From the NCBI GenBank assembly GCA_963726775.1, contig CAVSDL010000001.1:1054001-1118000 (forward strand): DNA of 64,000 nt. The letters run 5' to 3'. Position 1 is the stretch's first letter. Each line of letters begins with the position of its first letter. Below, piece by piece: positions 41,870 to 50,488 of this stretch. The position numbers were made by a program, and so were the translations under genes. Source of the DNA: CAIWHR01 sp963726775 (GTDB taxonomy: Bacteria; Pseudomonadota; Gammaproteobacteria; Burkholderiales; Casimicrobiaceae). The notes beneath the pieces are model-generated. The model worked only from the letters and a program-made list of their open reading frames with translations. It was not told where the DNA came from and did not search any database.

Positions 41870-42757
41870 ATGACCATGCGTCGCAACGGGCGTTCGGGTG
41901 CCCTGCCCTACGTATTACTGTCGCCGGCGGTATTGGCGACAGTAATCGTGGTGTTCTACCCGATGGCGCAGGCGATCGTCACCAGCCTGTACCAGAGCAT
42001 TCTGTGGAAACCGCGCGACATCCGTTTCATCGCGCTGGACAATTATTCGACGTTGCTGCACGACCCGGTGTTCTGGTCGTCGCTGGGCCGGACGGCGATC
42101 TGGATTGGAATTACCGTGCCGCTGCAGATGTTGCTCGGCCTCGTCACCGCGCTGCTGCTCAATTGCGAGTTCCGCTGGCGCGGCCTAGCGCGGAGCCTGA
42201 TCCTCATTCCCTGGGCGCTTCCCAGCGTCGTGATCGGATTGATGTGGGCCTGGATCTACAACCCGCAGGTCGGGCTGCTCAACGACCTGCTGCTGCGCCT
42301 CGGCCTGCTGCAGGCCGCGGTGCCGTGGCTCGCCAATCCCGACACTTCGCTCTACGCCATCATCGCCGCGCTGGTCTGGCAGGGCTTCCCGTTCTTCGCC
42401 ATCATGATCCTGGCCGGGCTCCAAACCATTCCCGCATCGCTGTACGAGGCTGCCGAAATCGACGGCGCGAACGGTTGGCACCAGTTCTGGCACATCACGC
42501 TGCCCGGACTTCGGGGCGTGCTGGTGACGGCGGTCATGCTGCGGATCATCTGGGTGGCGAACTCGGTCGACGTCATCTACGTCATGACGGGCGGCGGACC
42601 GGGCTACGCCACGCACACGCTGCCGCTCTACGCCTTCAAGCGAACCTACAGCAGCATGGATTTCGGCTATGGCTCGGCGCTGGCCGTGGCCTTCTCGATA
42701 CTGTTGCTCGGCGCGATCGTCATGTATCTGCGCCGTGTGGGCCGGGGGCTCGAATGA
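41870..42757 (+). CDS. Carbohydrate ABC transporter permease (UgpA/MalF type)
   Basis: This is a 295-residue inner-membrane permease with six hydrophobic segments: LPYVLLSPAVLATVIVVFYP at the start, then GRTAIWIGITVPLQMLLGLV, LILIPWALPSVVIGLMWAWI and the EAA coupling loop YEAAEIDGANGWHQFWHITL. The ending contains MTGGGPGYATHTLPLYAF, a family hallmark. It overlaps the next permease by 4 nt (ATGA). Confidence 0.92.
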   Translation: MTMRRNGRSGALPYVLLSPAVLATVIVVFYPMAQAIVTSLYQSILWKPRDIRFIALDNYSTLLHDPVFWSSLGRTAIWIGITVPLQMLLGLVTALLLNCEFRWRGLARSLILIPWALPSVVIGLMWAWIYNPQVGLLNDLLLRLGLLQAAVPWLANPDTSLYAIIAALVWQGFPFFAIMILAGLQTIPASLYEAAEIDGANGWHQFWHITLPGLRGVLVTAVMLRIIWVANSVDVIYVMTGGGPGYATHTLPLYAFKRTYSSMDFGYGSALAVAFSILLLGAIVMYLRRVGRGLE

Positions 42758-43593
42758 GCGTCCAGAGAACCAGCGCGCTCCGGCGCCTGTGGGCATTGCA
42801 CCTGCCCATGGCCACGATCGTGCTGTTTGCGCTCGGCCCTTACTTGTGGATGGCGCTGACGTCGCTCAAGAGAGAATCGACGCTGTTCTCGCCGGAGCGA
42901 CAGTTCTTGCCGACCGTGGCGACGCTGGAGAATTACATCCGCCTGTTTTCCAAGACGACATTTCTGGAAAATCTCGGCCACAGCCTGATCGTCGCCTCGG
43001 GCACCATGATGCTCGGGCTCTCGGTCAGCATCACCGCGGCCTACGCGTTTTCGCGCTTCCGCTTTCCGGGGCGGCGCGTCCTGATGCTGCAGTTTCTGCT
43101 GATCAACATGTTCCCGATCGTGCTGCTGATCATTCCGCTGTTCATCATCATGAGGAATCTCGGAATACTCGACACGCACCTGGCGCTCGTGCTCGCGCAT
43201 TCGACGTTCTCCATTCCCTTCGCAACGTGGATGATGATCAGCTACTTCGACGCGATTCCACGGACGCTCGACGAGGCGGCGATGGTCGACGGTTGCGGCC
43301 CGGTGGGCGCCATGGTGCGCGTCGTGTTGCCGTTGACGACGCCGGGCATCATCGCGACCGGCGTCTACATCTTCATCACGTCGTGGAACGAGTACCTGTA
43401 CGCGTCGGTGCTGGCCGGGCAGAAGGTGCGCACGCTCACCGTCGCGGTACAGACGCTGATCGGGGAAAACGAGATCGCCTGGGGCCTGCTGACCGCGGGC
43501 GGCGTGATCGGGGCCCTGCCGGTCACCGTGCTGTTCATGCTCATCCAGAAACGCCTGGTCGCCGGAATGACGCAGGGCGCCATCAAGGGCTGA
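42754..43593 (+). CDS. Carbohydrate ABC transporter permease (UgpE/MalG type)
   Basis: This is a 279-residue permease and partner of the preceding protein. It has LALGPYLWMALTSLK-like N-terminal features, then TAAYAFSRFRFPGRRVLML, FPIVLLIIPLFIIMRNLGIL, the EAA loop LDEAAMVDGCGPVGAMVRVV and FITSWNEYLYASVLAG. Its start overlaps the upstream stop, indicating coupling. Confidence 0.92.
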   Translation: MSVQRTSALRRLWALHLPMATIVLFALGPYLWMALTSLKRESTLFSPERQFLPTVATLENYIRLFSKTTFLENLGHSLIVASGTMMLGLSVSITAAYAFSRFRFPGRRVLMLQFLLINMFPIVLLIIPLFIIMRNLGILDTHLALVLAHSTFSIPFATWMMISYFDAIPRTLDEAAMVDGCGPVGAMVRVVLPLTTPGIIATGVYIFITSWNEYLYASVLAGQKVRTLTVAVQTLIGENEIAWGLLTAGGVIGALPVTVLFMLIQKRLVAGMTQGAIKG

Positions 43594-43630
43594 CCGTTAT
43601 GACCCATTCATTTTCACTCGAGGAATCTCG

Positions 43631-44518
43631 GTGTCCACCAACCCCATCGGCATCATCTCCATGCAGCACAACCGCCCTTTCACGGCGGCCGACTTTCCGC
43701 AGCTCGTCCGCTGGAAGACAGCGGGGTACGACTTCGTCGAACTGCTCGTTCCCGAGCCCGACGAGCTCGACCTCGCTCGAGCGCGGAGGGCGCTGGAGGA
43801 TGCCGGCCTCGGCGTCGTGCTGGCCGCGCGAGTGAACCTCGATCGCAACCTGACGAGCGACGATGCGGGCCGGCGCAAGGCCGGTGTCGATTACCTCCGC
43901 TACTGCGCCGAGACTGCGGCAGCACTCGGCGCTTCCATCGTCGGCGGGCCGCTGTACGGCAATCCACTGGTGTTCGCGGGCCGGGCGCCGCACCCGGTGT
44001 CGGAAGACCTGCGGAAGGCGCGCGTCGATTGGTGCGTCGAAGGATTGAAGACGGGAGCCGAGGCCGCAAAGGCGTCCGGCATCCGGTTCGGCGTCGAGCC
44101 GCTCAACCGGTTCGAGACGGACATCCTCAATTCCACGCGCCAGGGCGTCGCGTTGATGAAGCTGGTCGCGCATCCCGCGGTCGGCCTCGTGCTCGACACG
44201 TTTCACATGAACATGGAAGACGACGACATCCCCGGGGCGCTCATTGCCGCCGCAGCGCACCTGATCCACTTTCAGGCGAACGAAAATCACCGCGGCTATC
44301 TCGGCACCGGCCATCTCGAATGGACGGCGATCGTGCGCGCGCTCGGACAGATCGCCTATGGAGGCACCATTTCGCTGGAGCCATTTCGACGCCGTGACGA
44401 ACGCATCGGCGTTCCCTTCGCCCAATGGAAAGCGCCGAAGCAGGACGAATCGGCCGACCTTGCCGCGGCCTGCGCGTTCATCAAGAGCCTGATCGCGCTC
44501 AACGGGGGCCGGCAATGA
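43631..44518 (+). CDS. Sugar phosphate isomerase/epimerase (TIM barrel)
   Basis: This is a 295-residue AP-endonuclease-2-fold protein, like D-tagatose/psicose 3-epimerases. It shows TAGYDFVELLVPEPDEL, the metal/substrate residues in IRFGVEPLNRFETDIL, VGLVLDTFHMNMEDDDI, HFQANENHRGYLGTGHLEW and GGTISLEPF. These conserve Glu, Asp, His and Glu at the metal site. The GTG start has GAGGA 6 nt upstream. It overlaps the dehydrogenase gene start (ATGA). It probably epimerises or isomerises the imported sugar, but the substrate is unknown. Confidence 0.88.
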   Translation: MSTNPIGIISMQHNRPFTAADFPQLVRWKTAGYDFVELLVPEPDELDLARARRALEDAGLGVVLAARVNLDRNLTSDDAGRRKAGVDYLRYCAETAAALGASIVGGPLYGNPLVFAGRAPHPVSEDLRKARVDWCVEGLKTGAEAAKASGIRFGVEPLNRFETDILNSTRQGVALMKLVAHPAVGLVLDTFHMNMEDDDIPGALIAAAAHLIHFQANENHRGYLGTGHLEWTAIVRALGQIAYGGTISLEPFRRRDERIGVPFAQWKAPKQDESADLAAACAFIKSLIALNGGRQ

Positions 44519-45543
44519 CCCGCCGCGTCGTCTGGATCGGGTGCGGCCGCCACGCCGAGCAGATGCTGCTGCCGCAACTGTTGCGACACGACGTCGAACT
44601 GGTTGGCGTGTGCGACCTCAACCCCGACACCGCGAACCTTGTCGCCCGGCGCTACGGCGTGCGGCAATCGAGCACGGATTTTCGGGCGCTGCTGGAACTG
44701 CCCGATATCGAGGTCGTGGGCATGGCGGTCGGTCCGGCGGCGCATCGCGACATGTCGATCGCCGCCCTGGAACGGGGCTGTCACGTGTTCATGGAAAAGC
44801 CGACCGGCGCGAACGTGACGGATGCGCTCGCAATCCAGGCGGCGGCGCGCAAGGCGAAGAGAACGGTCGGGGTCGGCTTCATGAAGCGGTTTTCCACGGC
44901 GAACCGGATGGCCCGCAATATCGTTGCGAGCAGCGAGTTCGGGCCGGTCACCGGCTTTTTCGGCGAATACATGACCGCACCGACCTACTTCACCGGCAGC
45001 GTCGACTACAGCGGCTTTTATCTGCACCACTGCGTCCACTATATGGATCTGGTGCGCTACTACGTCGGGCCGGTCAAGGAAGTTTCCGTCTTCCGCAACG
45101 AAATCGAACCGGGAAAGCAGTTGCTGCACGTGCATGTCGGCTTCGAAAACGGCGCCATCGGCACCGTGATCATGGGTACGGTCCAGTCGCGCGGCACGCC
45201 GATGGAGCGGCTGCAGATCATGGGCGATCAGCGGCGCGTCGAAATCAACGGCGTGATCGAGGTGAATTACTTCCGCAATCCGCCGTTCAAGGCCGACGAC
45301 CTCGACGCCACGCTGACCGATGGCACCGACACGCTGTCGTGGAGGCCGAACTTCACCGCGGCGGCGAACGAGGACTTCAAGGGCTACAACGCGCTGTTCA
45401 AGGCGTTCTTCGGCGCGCTCGACGGCGCGCGTGGCGACCTGCCGACCATCGACGACGGCGTCGAGGCGATGCGAGTGCTGCAAGCGATGATTGCCGGAAT
45501 CGCGCGCCCCGGGACGCTCGTTCCCGTCGTTCGCAAGGACTGA
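44515..45543 (+). CDS. Gfo/Idh/MocA-family oxidoreductase
   Basis: This is a 342-residue NAD(P)-dependent dehydrogenase of the glucose-fructose/inositol family. The Rossmann start is VVWIGCGRHAEQMLLPQL with GVCDLN. The family motif GCHVFMEKPTGANV contains the conserved EKP Lys, and GVGFMKRFSTANRMAR and GFYLHHCVHYMDLVRYYVG carry the catalytic-region His. It is coupled to the epimerase gene and followed by the ATPase gene. The substrate is probably the same sugar, such as an inositol- or aldose-type compound. Confidence 0.9.
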   Translation: MTRRVVWIGCGRHAEQMLLPQLLRHDVELVGVCDLNPDTANLVARRYGVRQSSTDFRALLELPDIEVVGMAVGPAAHRDMSIAALERGCHVFMEKPTGANVTDALAIQAAARKAKRTVGVGFMKRFSTANRMARNIVASSEFGPVTGFFGEYMTAPTYFTGSVDYSGFYLHHCVHYMDLVRYYVGPVKEVSVFRNEIEPGKQLLHVHVGFENGAIGTVIMGTVQSRGTPMERLQIMGDQRRVEINGVIEVNYFRNPPFKADDLDATLTDGTDTLSWRPNFTAAANEDFKGYNALFKAFFGALDGARGDLPTIDDGVEAMRVLQAMIAGIARPGTLVPVVRKD

Positions 45544-45545
45544 CG

Positions 45546-46637
45546 ATGGCCAATGTCGAATTGCGCGAGGTGCGCAAGCAATACGGCGCGACCGAGGTCA
45601 TCCACGGCGTCGACCTCCACATCGACAGCGGTGAGTTCGTCGTGTTCGTGGGTCCCTCCGGCTGCGGCAAGAGCACGCTGCTGCGGATGATCGCCGGGCT
45701 CGAAACCATTTCGGGTGGGGAGATTCGCATTGGCGACACGAGAGTCAACGAGATGCCGCCACGCGAGCGTGACATCGCGATGGTGTTCCAGGACTACGCC
45801 TTGTATCCGCACAAGACGGTCCGCGAGAACATGGCGTTCGGGCTGCGTATTCGCAAGTTCGCGCGGGACGTGGTGGAAAGCCGTGTCAACGACGCCGCCG
45901 CCACGTTGCAGATCGGCCATCTCCTGGACCGCCTGCCGCGAGCGCTGTCCGGAGGGCAGCGGCAGCGCGTCGCGATGGGGCGTGCCATCGTGCGGCAACC
46001 GAAGGCGTTCCTGTTCGACGAACCGCTGTCGAATCTCGATGCCCTGTTGCGCAACGAGGTGCGCGTCGAGATCAAGAAACTGCACCGGCGGTTGCGGGAG
46101 ACGATCATCTACGTGACGCACGATCAGGTCGAAGCGATGACCCTGGCGGACCGCATCGTCGTGCTCGAGTCGGGGCGCATCGGGCAGGTGGGAACGCCGG
46201 ACGAAATCTACCATCAGCCGCAGGACCGGTTCATCGCCGGGTTCATGGGATCGCCGCCGATGAATTTTCTGCCCGCCACCGTCGAGCCGAGTGCGGGAGG
46301 CGTGTCGCTGCGTGTCGGCGAGACGCAATCGATCGCCCTGCCCGCCGATCTGGCAGCGCGCTGGGGCAACCACATCGGACGCAACGTGCACTTCGGTATC
46401 AGGCCGGAGAACCTGAGTTTGACGGGATTCGCTTCCGGCGGGCCCTGCATCGAGGTCGAGGTCGAGGTCGTCGAGCCGCTAGGCGCCGAAAACCTCGTCA
46501 CGCTGAAACTCGGCAACACGGAAATCAAGGGCCGCTTCGCCCCGGATGTTCGACCCGATGCAGGTTCGAGGCTGCAGGTGGCGCTGGATCACCGGCATTT
46601 TCACCTCTTCGATGCCGAGAGCGGCAGGGCCCTCTGA
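45546..46637 (+). CDS. Carbohydrate ABC transporter ATP-binding protein (UgpC/MsmK type)
   Basis: This is a 363-residue ATPase that energises the two permeases. It has Walker A GPSGCGKST, Q-loop MVFQDYALYPHKTVRENMAF, signature LSGGQRQRVAMGRA, Walker B FLFDEPLSNLDALL and H-loop IYVTHDQVEAMTLADR. The C-terminal TOBE/OB region has FIAGFMGSPPMNFLPATV and FGIRPENLSL. The gene lies 2 nt after the dehydrogenase stop and ends the operon. Confidence 0.94.
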   Translation: MANVELREVRKQYGATEVIHGVDLHIDSGEFVVFVGPSGCGKSTLLRMIAGLETISGGEIRIGDTRVNEMPPRERDIAMVFQDYALYPHKTVRENMAFGLRIRKFARDVVESRVNDAAATLQIGHLLDRLPRALSGGQRQRVAMGRAIVRQPKAFLFDEPLSNLDALLRNEVRVEIKKLHRRLRETIIYVTHDQVEAMTLADRIVVLESGRIGQVGTPDEIYHQPQDRFIAGFMGSPPMNFLPATVEPSAGGVSLRVGETQSIALPADLAARWGNHIGRNVHFGIRPENLSLTGFASGGPCIEVEVEVVEPLGAENLVTLKLGNTEIKGRFAPDVRPDAGSRLQVALDHRHFHLFDAESGRAL

Positions 46638-46811
46638 CGGCAACTCCGTCGCGGGGCGCTCGGGACTTCCACCGCTTACGCGAGTCCGGCGGCGAGGCGA
46701 TCTGCGCGCCGCGGAACCGCATCCGCGCCGAGCGGGCGGGGGGTCGAACCGGATGTGTTCCGACGCACCGGAAGGCGAGTTGCGCAGGCCTGTCGGGCGT
46801 TGCTCGCTGAG

Positions 46812-47102
46812 CTACTGGGTGCCGGCTTTGCTGGGCAACGGGATGACCGGGGCTCGCGCGTCGTTTGCGGCCTTGGTCGTCGCCGTCGTCGGATCGCCGG
46901 CATTGATGATGGTGATGGGTTCGTCAAAGTGGGGAACGCCGGGGCGCCTCGGTACGGTCTGCATCTTGCACGTCACGATTTCGCATTGGCGGTACATCTG
47001 GCGCAATCGGCGTTCCGCTTCGGTCTGCGTTCCGGCCATGATGAAGATGTTCGCCACACGCTGACCGGAGCGGGTCTTGATGCTGAATCCGTATCGAATC
47101 AT
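46812..47102 (-). CDS. Small hypothetical protein
   Basis: This 96-residue protein is not recognised. It starts MIRYGFSIKTRSGQRVANIF and contains ERRLRQMYRQCEIVTCK, then a Pro/Thr/Ala-rich tail. Two Cys lie in CEIVTC. The ATG at 47102 has GGGAGG 7 nt upstream, which supports real translation. There is no signal peptide or membrane segment. It is transcribed opposite to both neighbours and has its own promoter region (47103-47273). Confidence 0.65.
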   Translation of the reverse strand: MIRYGFSIKTRSGQRVANIFIMAGTQTEAERRLRQMYRQCEIVTCKMQTVPRRPGVPHFDEPITIINAGDPTTATTKAANDARAPVIPLPSKAGTQ

Positions 47103-47273
47103 TGCGCTGCCTCCCAATCGCAAACCGACCCGCGCCCGTACGTCTGATGGCTTTTGGCTCCAAGCACTTGGCGACGCGGATCGGTATGATAAATCGAGAA
47201 CCTTGCGCTCGCCAAAGGTGCCCATGAAAATTCATCGCGCGATTGCCCTCCCGACCCCCGCCGGCGCACGTCG

Positions 47274-48303
47274 ATGACGCTAGTCCAGGGTTCGACACCG
47301 CCCGGCGATCAGACCGCACTGGTCGAAGGGCTAAGGCGAATGTCGCTAGTGAGCGCCCACAGCCACGCCGGGCTGACTCCGCTTTCCGGGGGCGTGTCCT
47401 CCGATATCTACCGGGCATCGCTTCCGGGACGCGAGATCTGCGTCAAGCGTGCCCTTCCGGTGCTCAAGGTTGCCGCCGATTGGCAAGCCCCGGTCGAGCG
47501 CAACCACTGGGAGGTGGAATGGATGCGGGTGGCCGGCGGCATCGTGCCGGCGGCGGTTCCCGAGATTCTGGGCGAAGATCGGCAGAGCGGCTGTTTCGCG
47601 ATGGCGTACCTCGCGCCCGACATCCACCCTGTCTGGAAGGCGCAGCTTGCCGGCGGCGCGATCGAGCTCGGCGTTGCGAAAGCGGTCGGTGATGTGCTCG
47701 GGCGCATCCACGCCGCCACCGCCAGACGGGCGGACATTGCGGCACGGTTTCCGACCGACAGTCATCTTCGACGCGATCCGCCTCGAGCCCTATCTGGTCG
47801 CGACGGCCCGCGCGCATCCCGACCTCGCGCCCCGCCTGGAGGCGCTGGTCGCAACCACGCGGAAGACGAAGCGTGTGCTGGTCCACGGTGACTTCAGCCC
47901 GAAGAACCTGCTGATCGGCCCGAAGGGGCCGGTGATCCTCGACGCCGAATGCGCCTGGTATGGCGATCCGGCCTTCGACCTCGCCTTTGTGCTGAATCAT
48001 TTGCTGCTGAAGGGTGCGTGGAAGGTTCGATGGCGCAGGCGCTACGCCGAAGCCTTCGCGGCGCTCCTCGAGGGCTACCTCTCCCATGTGCAATGGGAGG
48101 CCCCCTCGGATGTCGCCGCGCGCACCGCTGCGCTGCTGCCAGGATTGATGCTGGCGCGCGTCGACGGCAAGTCGCCGGTGGAATACCTGACGGCGGGCGA
48201 TGCGAAGAATGCCGTTCGCGCGTTTGCACGGGAGTTCCTGCAGGATCCCGTCGCGCATCCCGCGCAGGTCGCCGAACAATGGGTCGCGCGAGGCGGCCGT
48301 TGA
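47274..48303 (+). pseudogene. APH-type phosphotransferase, frameshifted
   Basis: The first frame (47274 to about 47760) encodes a kinase N-lobe: LTPLSGGVSSDIYRASLPG and REICVKRALP. A second frame from about 47760 continues with LVHGDFSPKNLLIG (catalytic loop with Asp and Asn), VILDAECAWYGDPAFDLAFV (metal-binding Asp region) and the C-terminal helices. One extra A at about 47760 breaks the frame. Removing it gives a continuous protein of about 342 residues typical of the APH/choline-kinase fold. It may be an assembly error, since both halves look undamaged. The stop overlaps the enolase-like TTG start. A small-molecule kinase is the best guess. Confidence 0.75.
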
Positions 48304-49583
48304 ACACGACGATTACCGGCGTCCACGCGCGCCGCGTCTGGGACTCGCGCGGCCACCCCACCCTCGAGGCCGAGGTCACGCTCGACCGCGGCATTCGGGG
48401 GCGGGCGATCGCGCCGGCGGGCGCATCGCGCGGCGCGCGCGAAGCGGTCGATCTTCGCGACGGCGGCGCGCCGTTCGGCGGGCTCGATGTCAGTCGCGCG
48501 ATCGCGAACGTCGACGGGCCGATCGCGCGCGCGCTGCTGGGGCAGGAAGCCGCGAACCAGGCGCGCATCGACGCCGCGCTCATCGCCCTGGATGGGACAC
48601 CGAACAAGGCGAAACTGGGCGGCAACGCCATGGTCGCCGTGTCGCTTGCCGTTGCGCAGGCAGCCGCGGCGGCCTGCGGCGTGCCGTTGTGGCGTTATCT
48701 TGCGGGCGAAGACCCGGTGTCCCTTCCGTTGCCCGAAATCCAGATATTCGGCGGCGGGGCACACGCCGGAAGGCGCATCGACATCCAGGATCTGATGGTG
48801 ATGCCCGTTGCGGCGACGTCGTTCGCCGAAGCGCTGGCGATGGGGGCCGAGGTCTATCGCGCCGCGGGTTTGCTCATGCAGGACGCCGGCAAGCTCGCGG
48901 GCGTCGCCGACGAAGGCGGCTGGTGGCCCGCGTTCGACAGCAACGAAGAGGCCCTGGCGATGCTCGTGCGCGCGATAGAACGCGCTGGCTACACGCCGGG
49001 AGACGACGTCGCCATCTCGCTCGACATCGCGGCTTCCGAATTCGGCCGCGATGGCACCTACACGCTCGGCCTCGACAGGCGCGTGCTCGATCGTGACGGC
49101 CTGTGCGACATGCTGGTCGGATGGCTGGCCCGCTATCCGATCGTCTCGATCGAGGACCCGCTGGCCGAGGACGATCGCGACGGCTGGATTAGGTTCACGC
49201 GCGCCGCGGGAACACGCGTGCAGATCATTGGCGATGACTATCTGACCACGAGCGCCGCGCGGGTCGCTGCCGCGGCGGCCGACAGGGCTTGCAACGCGGT
49301 GCTGATCAAGCCGAATCAGGCCGGGACCCTCACCGAAACGCTCGCGGCGCTGCGTGCCGGGCAGGTCGCGGGATTCGGCACGATCGTTTCCGCGCGCTCC
49401 GGCGAAACCGAGGACACCTCGATCGTCGATCTCGCGGTCGGCTGGAATGCCGGGCAGCTCAAAGTCGGCGCGTTCGCGCGCTCGGAGCGGATGGCAAAGT
49501 GGAACGCGGCACTGCGGATCGAGGAGGCGCTGGGTCGCGCAGCGCGGTTCGCTGGTCGCGCCGCGCTGCGCCGGTCGAGCTAG
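48300..49583 (+). CDS. Enolase-superfamily paralogue with substituted active site
   Basis: This 427-residue protein is clearly related to enolase across its whole length (WDSRGHPTLEAEV, KLGGNAMVAVSLAVA, SIEDPLAEDDRDGW, LIKPNQAGTLTET, RSGETEDTSIVDLAVG). Kept residues are His155, Glu205, Asp242, Glu285, Asp312, Lys337 and Lys388 (E. coli His159, Glu209, Asp246, Glu290, Asp317, Lys342, Lys393). Three are changed: the loop Ser42 is Ala (PAGAS), Glu168 is Asp (DIQDLM), and His370 is Ala (IVSARSGET). It is probably not the main glycolytic enolase. The start is TTG, overlapping the kinase stop. The substrate is unknown. Confidence 0.82.
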   Translation: MNTTITGVHARRVWDSRGHPTLEAEVTLDRGIRGRAIAPAGASRGAREAVDLRDGGAPFGGLDVSRAIANVDGPIARALLGQEAANQARIDAALIALDGTPNKAKLGGNAMVAVSLAVAQAAAAACGVPLWRYLAGEDPVSLPLPEIQIFGGGAHAGRRIDIQDLMVMPVAATSFAEALAMGAEVYRAAGLLMQDAGKLAGVADEGGWWPAFDSNEEALAMLVRAIERAGYTPGDDVAISLDIAASEFGRDGTYTLGLDRRVLDRDGLCDMLVGWLARYPIVSIEDPLAEDDRDGWIRFTRAAGTRVQIIGDDYLTTSAARVAAAAADRACNAVLIKPNQAGTLTETLAALRAGQVAGFGTIVSARSGETEDTSIVDLAVGWNAGQLKVGAFARSERMAKWNAALRIEEALGRAARFAGRAALRRSS

Positions 49584-49672
49584 GGCCCGTTCACGCTGCG
49601 TCCGCAGGCGCGGAACCCGGCCGCGCGGCTTGCACAAGAGCGCGACGGTTCCCCGCCGGACGCGCCGTCGAT

Positions 49673-50488
49673 CTACGGCGCAAGCAGGAAGTTCGCCAGC
49701 TCCGCGAACCCGGCACCGGCCTCGCGCTCGGTGACGTACGCCGGCAGCGTCGCGATGCGGTCGGCGAAATGGCGCACGTTCGCCACACCCACCGCGTTGG
49801 GAAAGTAGGCGAACATCGGGGCGTCGTTCGGCGAGTCGCCGGCGAAAACGCATCGCTCGCGCTGCCCGTCGAGATCCATGCCCAAGACTTCGGCGAACAG
49901 CATCCGCGTCATCGCCAGCTTGTCGTAGGCGCCGAACCAGCCGTTCACGTGGATCGAGCTGACCTTCGCCGTCATCCCTTCCGCTTCCATCAGCGCAACG
50001 ATCCGGTCCACGGCGGTGCGCGGCAGTTCGGCCACATCCTCGCGAAAATCGATCGCGAGATCGGCCTCGCGGTAGAGCTGGTCGGAGGCGAGCGCGCTGC
50101 CCGGCACCGCACGGACAATCTTCTCGCCGATGGCGGCGAGACGCGCGCGGTTGGCGCGGCGGGTGGCGTCGTCCGCGGCAAAACGCCTGGCGAGCCTGCG
50201 CGCCCCGTGGTCGTAGCGCATATAGAACGCGCCGTTTTCGCCGACGACGGCAGCCACCGGCCACATGCGCGCAATGTGGTCGCACCAGCCGGCCGGGCGA
50301 CCCGTGATCGGAATGACGAGCTTGCCCGCGGCGGAAAGCCGTTCCAGGGCGCCGTAGGCCTCCGCCATCAGCCGCCCGCGCGTCGACAGCGTATCGTCGA
50401 TGTCGACCAGCACCATGCGGATCGCGCGTCTCACCGCCTGCGGCATTTGCGCCAACGGCCGCATCGTCGCCGGCCGCCCGTCACTCAT
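49673..50488 (-). CDS. HAD-IIB family hydrolase
   Basis: This is a 271-residue phosphatase of the Cof/mannosyl-3-phosphoglycerate phosphatase type. Motif I is MVLVDIDDTLSTRG (Asp29 nucleophile, Asp31), motif II is VIPITGRPAGW, the cap contains ASDQLYREADLAIDF, and the C-terminal motif is CVFAGDSPNDAPMFAYFP with the metal-binding Asp. It overlaps glpD by 4 nt (ATGA), so it is coupled to it. It may dephosphorylate a sugar phosphate or phosphoglycerate derivative. Confidence 0.88.
   Translation of the reverse strand: MSDGRPATMRPLAQMPQAVRRAIRMVLVDIDDTLSTRGRLMAEAYGALERLSAAGKLVIPITGRPAGWCDHIARMWPVAAVVGENGAFYMRYDHGARRLARRFAADDATRRANRARLAAIGEKIVRAVPGSALASDQLYREADLAIDFREDVAELPRTAVDRIVALMEAEGMTAKVSSIHVNGWFGAYDKLAMTRMLFAEVLGMDLDGQRERCVFAGDSPNDAPMFAYFPNAVGVANVRHFADRIATLPAYVTEREAGAGFAELANFLLAP

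Noticed and set aside
40810..42753. Long frame through the solute-binding protein and first permease
   Set aside because: It is out of frame with both genes and Arg-rich; only the part from 42754 encodes the second permease.
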